From Chitinophagaceae bacterium (lineage in GTDB: Bacteria; Bacteroidota; Bacteroidia; Chitinophagales; Chitinophagaceae): a stretch of DNA of 6,969 nt. A program made the position numbers and the translations under genes. The stretch lies in the NCBI GenBank assembly GCA_020853515.1, contig JADYYU010000364.1, positions 1-6,969 on the forward strand, read 5' to 3'. Below are positions 6,832 through 6,969 of this stretch, one piece after another; position 1 is the first letter of the stretch; every line of letters begins with the position of its first letter. A model generated the notes under the pieces. It was not told where the DNA came from. It saw nothing but the letters and a program-made list of their open reading frames with translations, and searched no databases.

Positions 6832-6969
6832 ATTTTTTAATTTAAAGTGAATGATGGTGGTGAATAGTTCACCACTATACTATGTACGAACGGGATTTAA
6901 ACTTGGTTTTGGAAAAGCAAGGAATTGTTTTTGCTTATTATAGTTTGTATCGCATCTGTCATGCTGAGC
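6832..6969. other. Non-coding leader / upstream region of the operon
   Basis: No convincing reading frame is present. Just before the gene C start the minus strand is AT-rich (TTAAAAAATATG context) with no Shine-Dalgarno motif, as is usual in Bacteroidota. I find no good TAnnTTTG element on the minus strand. The operon promoter may be degenerate, dependent on an alternative sigma factor, or beyond the window. Confidence 0.5.
6854..6878. promoter_or_regulatory. Inverted repeat in the leader upstream of gene C
   Basis: Arms 6857-6864 (GTGGTGAA) and 6868-6875 (TTCACCAC) pair perfectly over 8 bases around a 3-base loop. After one mismatch on the transcribed strand, two more pairs extend it to 6854-6878. 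It lies about 25 bases upstream of the gene C start, so it would form a stable hairpin in the operon leader or a dyad site for a regulator on DNA. No U-tract follows in either direction, which argues against a terminator. Confidence 0.5.

Noticed and set aside
6915..6936. AAGCAA/TTGCTT inverted repeat as a terminator of a gene further right
   Set aside because: The stem has only 6 Watson-Crick pairs, and the T run is short and partly inside the stem.
6937..6942. TATAAT on the minus strand upstream of gene C as a sigma-70 -10 box
   Set aside because: Bacteroidota use a different -7/-33 consensus, and there is no properly spaced -35. AT-rich DNA yields this by chance.
6939..6947. Plus-strand TATAGTTTG as a divergent promoter
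   Set aside because: The spacing between TA and TTTG is three rather than two, and no gene is visible to the right in the window.

Overview
The window looks like chromosomal DNA from a member of the Bacteroidota, probably a Chitinophagaceae- or Sphingobacteriia-like lineage. The evidence is: C-terminal type IX secretion (T9SS) sorting domains with a YPNP motif, an Fn3-like spacer of the kind common in T9SS cargo, starts preceded by AT-rich sequence with no Shine-Dalgarno motif, and a TAnnTTTG-type -7 promoter element. The lineage call is inference.

All genes lie on the minus strand. Most of the window (674-6831) is a tandem array of three paralogous genes for secreted DUF4331-family proteins, transcribed in the order gene C (5071-6831), gene B (2751-5027), gene A (674-2740). 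The gaps are 43 and 10 bases. A rho-independent terminator at 600-631 closes the unit, which is therefore probably one operon. Left of the terminator lies a second minus-strand gene (481 to beyond base 1). It appears to have its own promoter and two palindromes upstream, and it encodes the start of an exported, probably beta-barrel protein cut by the window edge. The 138 bases right of gene C (6832-6969) hold no gene, only an inverted repeat in the presumed leader.

The three DUF4331 proteins share almost the whole domain, from a signal-peptide junction A|SSHREAP to a terminal WRGT/WKGT, but end in three different ways. Gene C stops right after the domain. Gene B adds an Fn3-like module plus a T9SS sorting domain. 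Gene A adds a T9SS sorting domain almost directly. One fold therefore seems to be offered with three export fates: Sec-exported only, T9SS cargo on a spacer, and T9SS cargo without a spacer. DUF4331 has no established function that I know of, so the biochemical role is open.

The most testable ideas are these. If signal peptidase cuts at the predicted site, all three mature proteins begin Ser-Ser-His, which fits the amino-terminal Cu(II)/Ni(II)-binding (ATCUN) pattern. Protein A is also a patchwork, B-like near its N-terminus and C-like in the middle. I see no tRNA, rRNA, CRISPR array, insertion sequence or attachment site.
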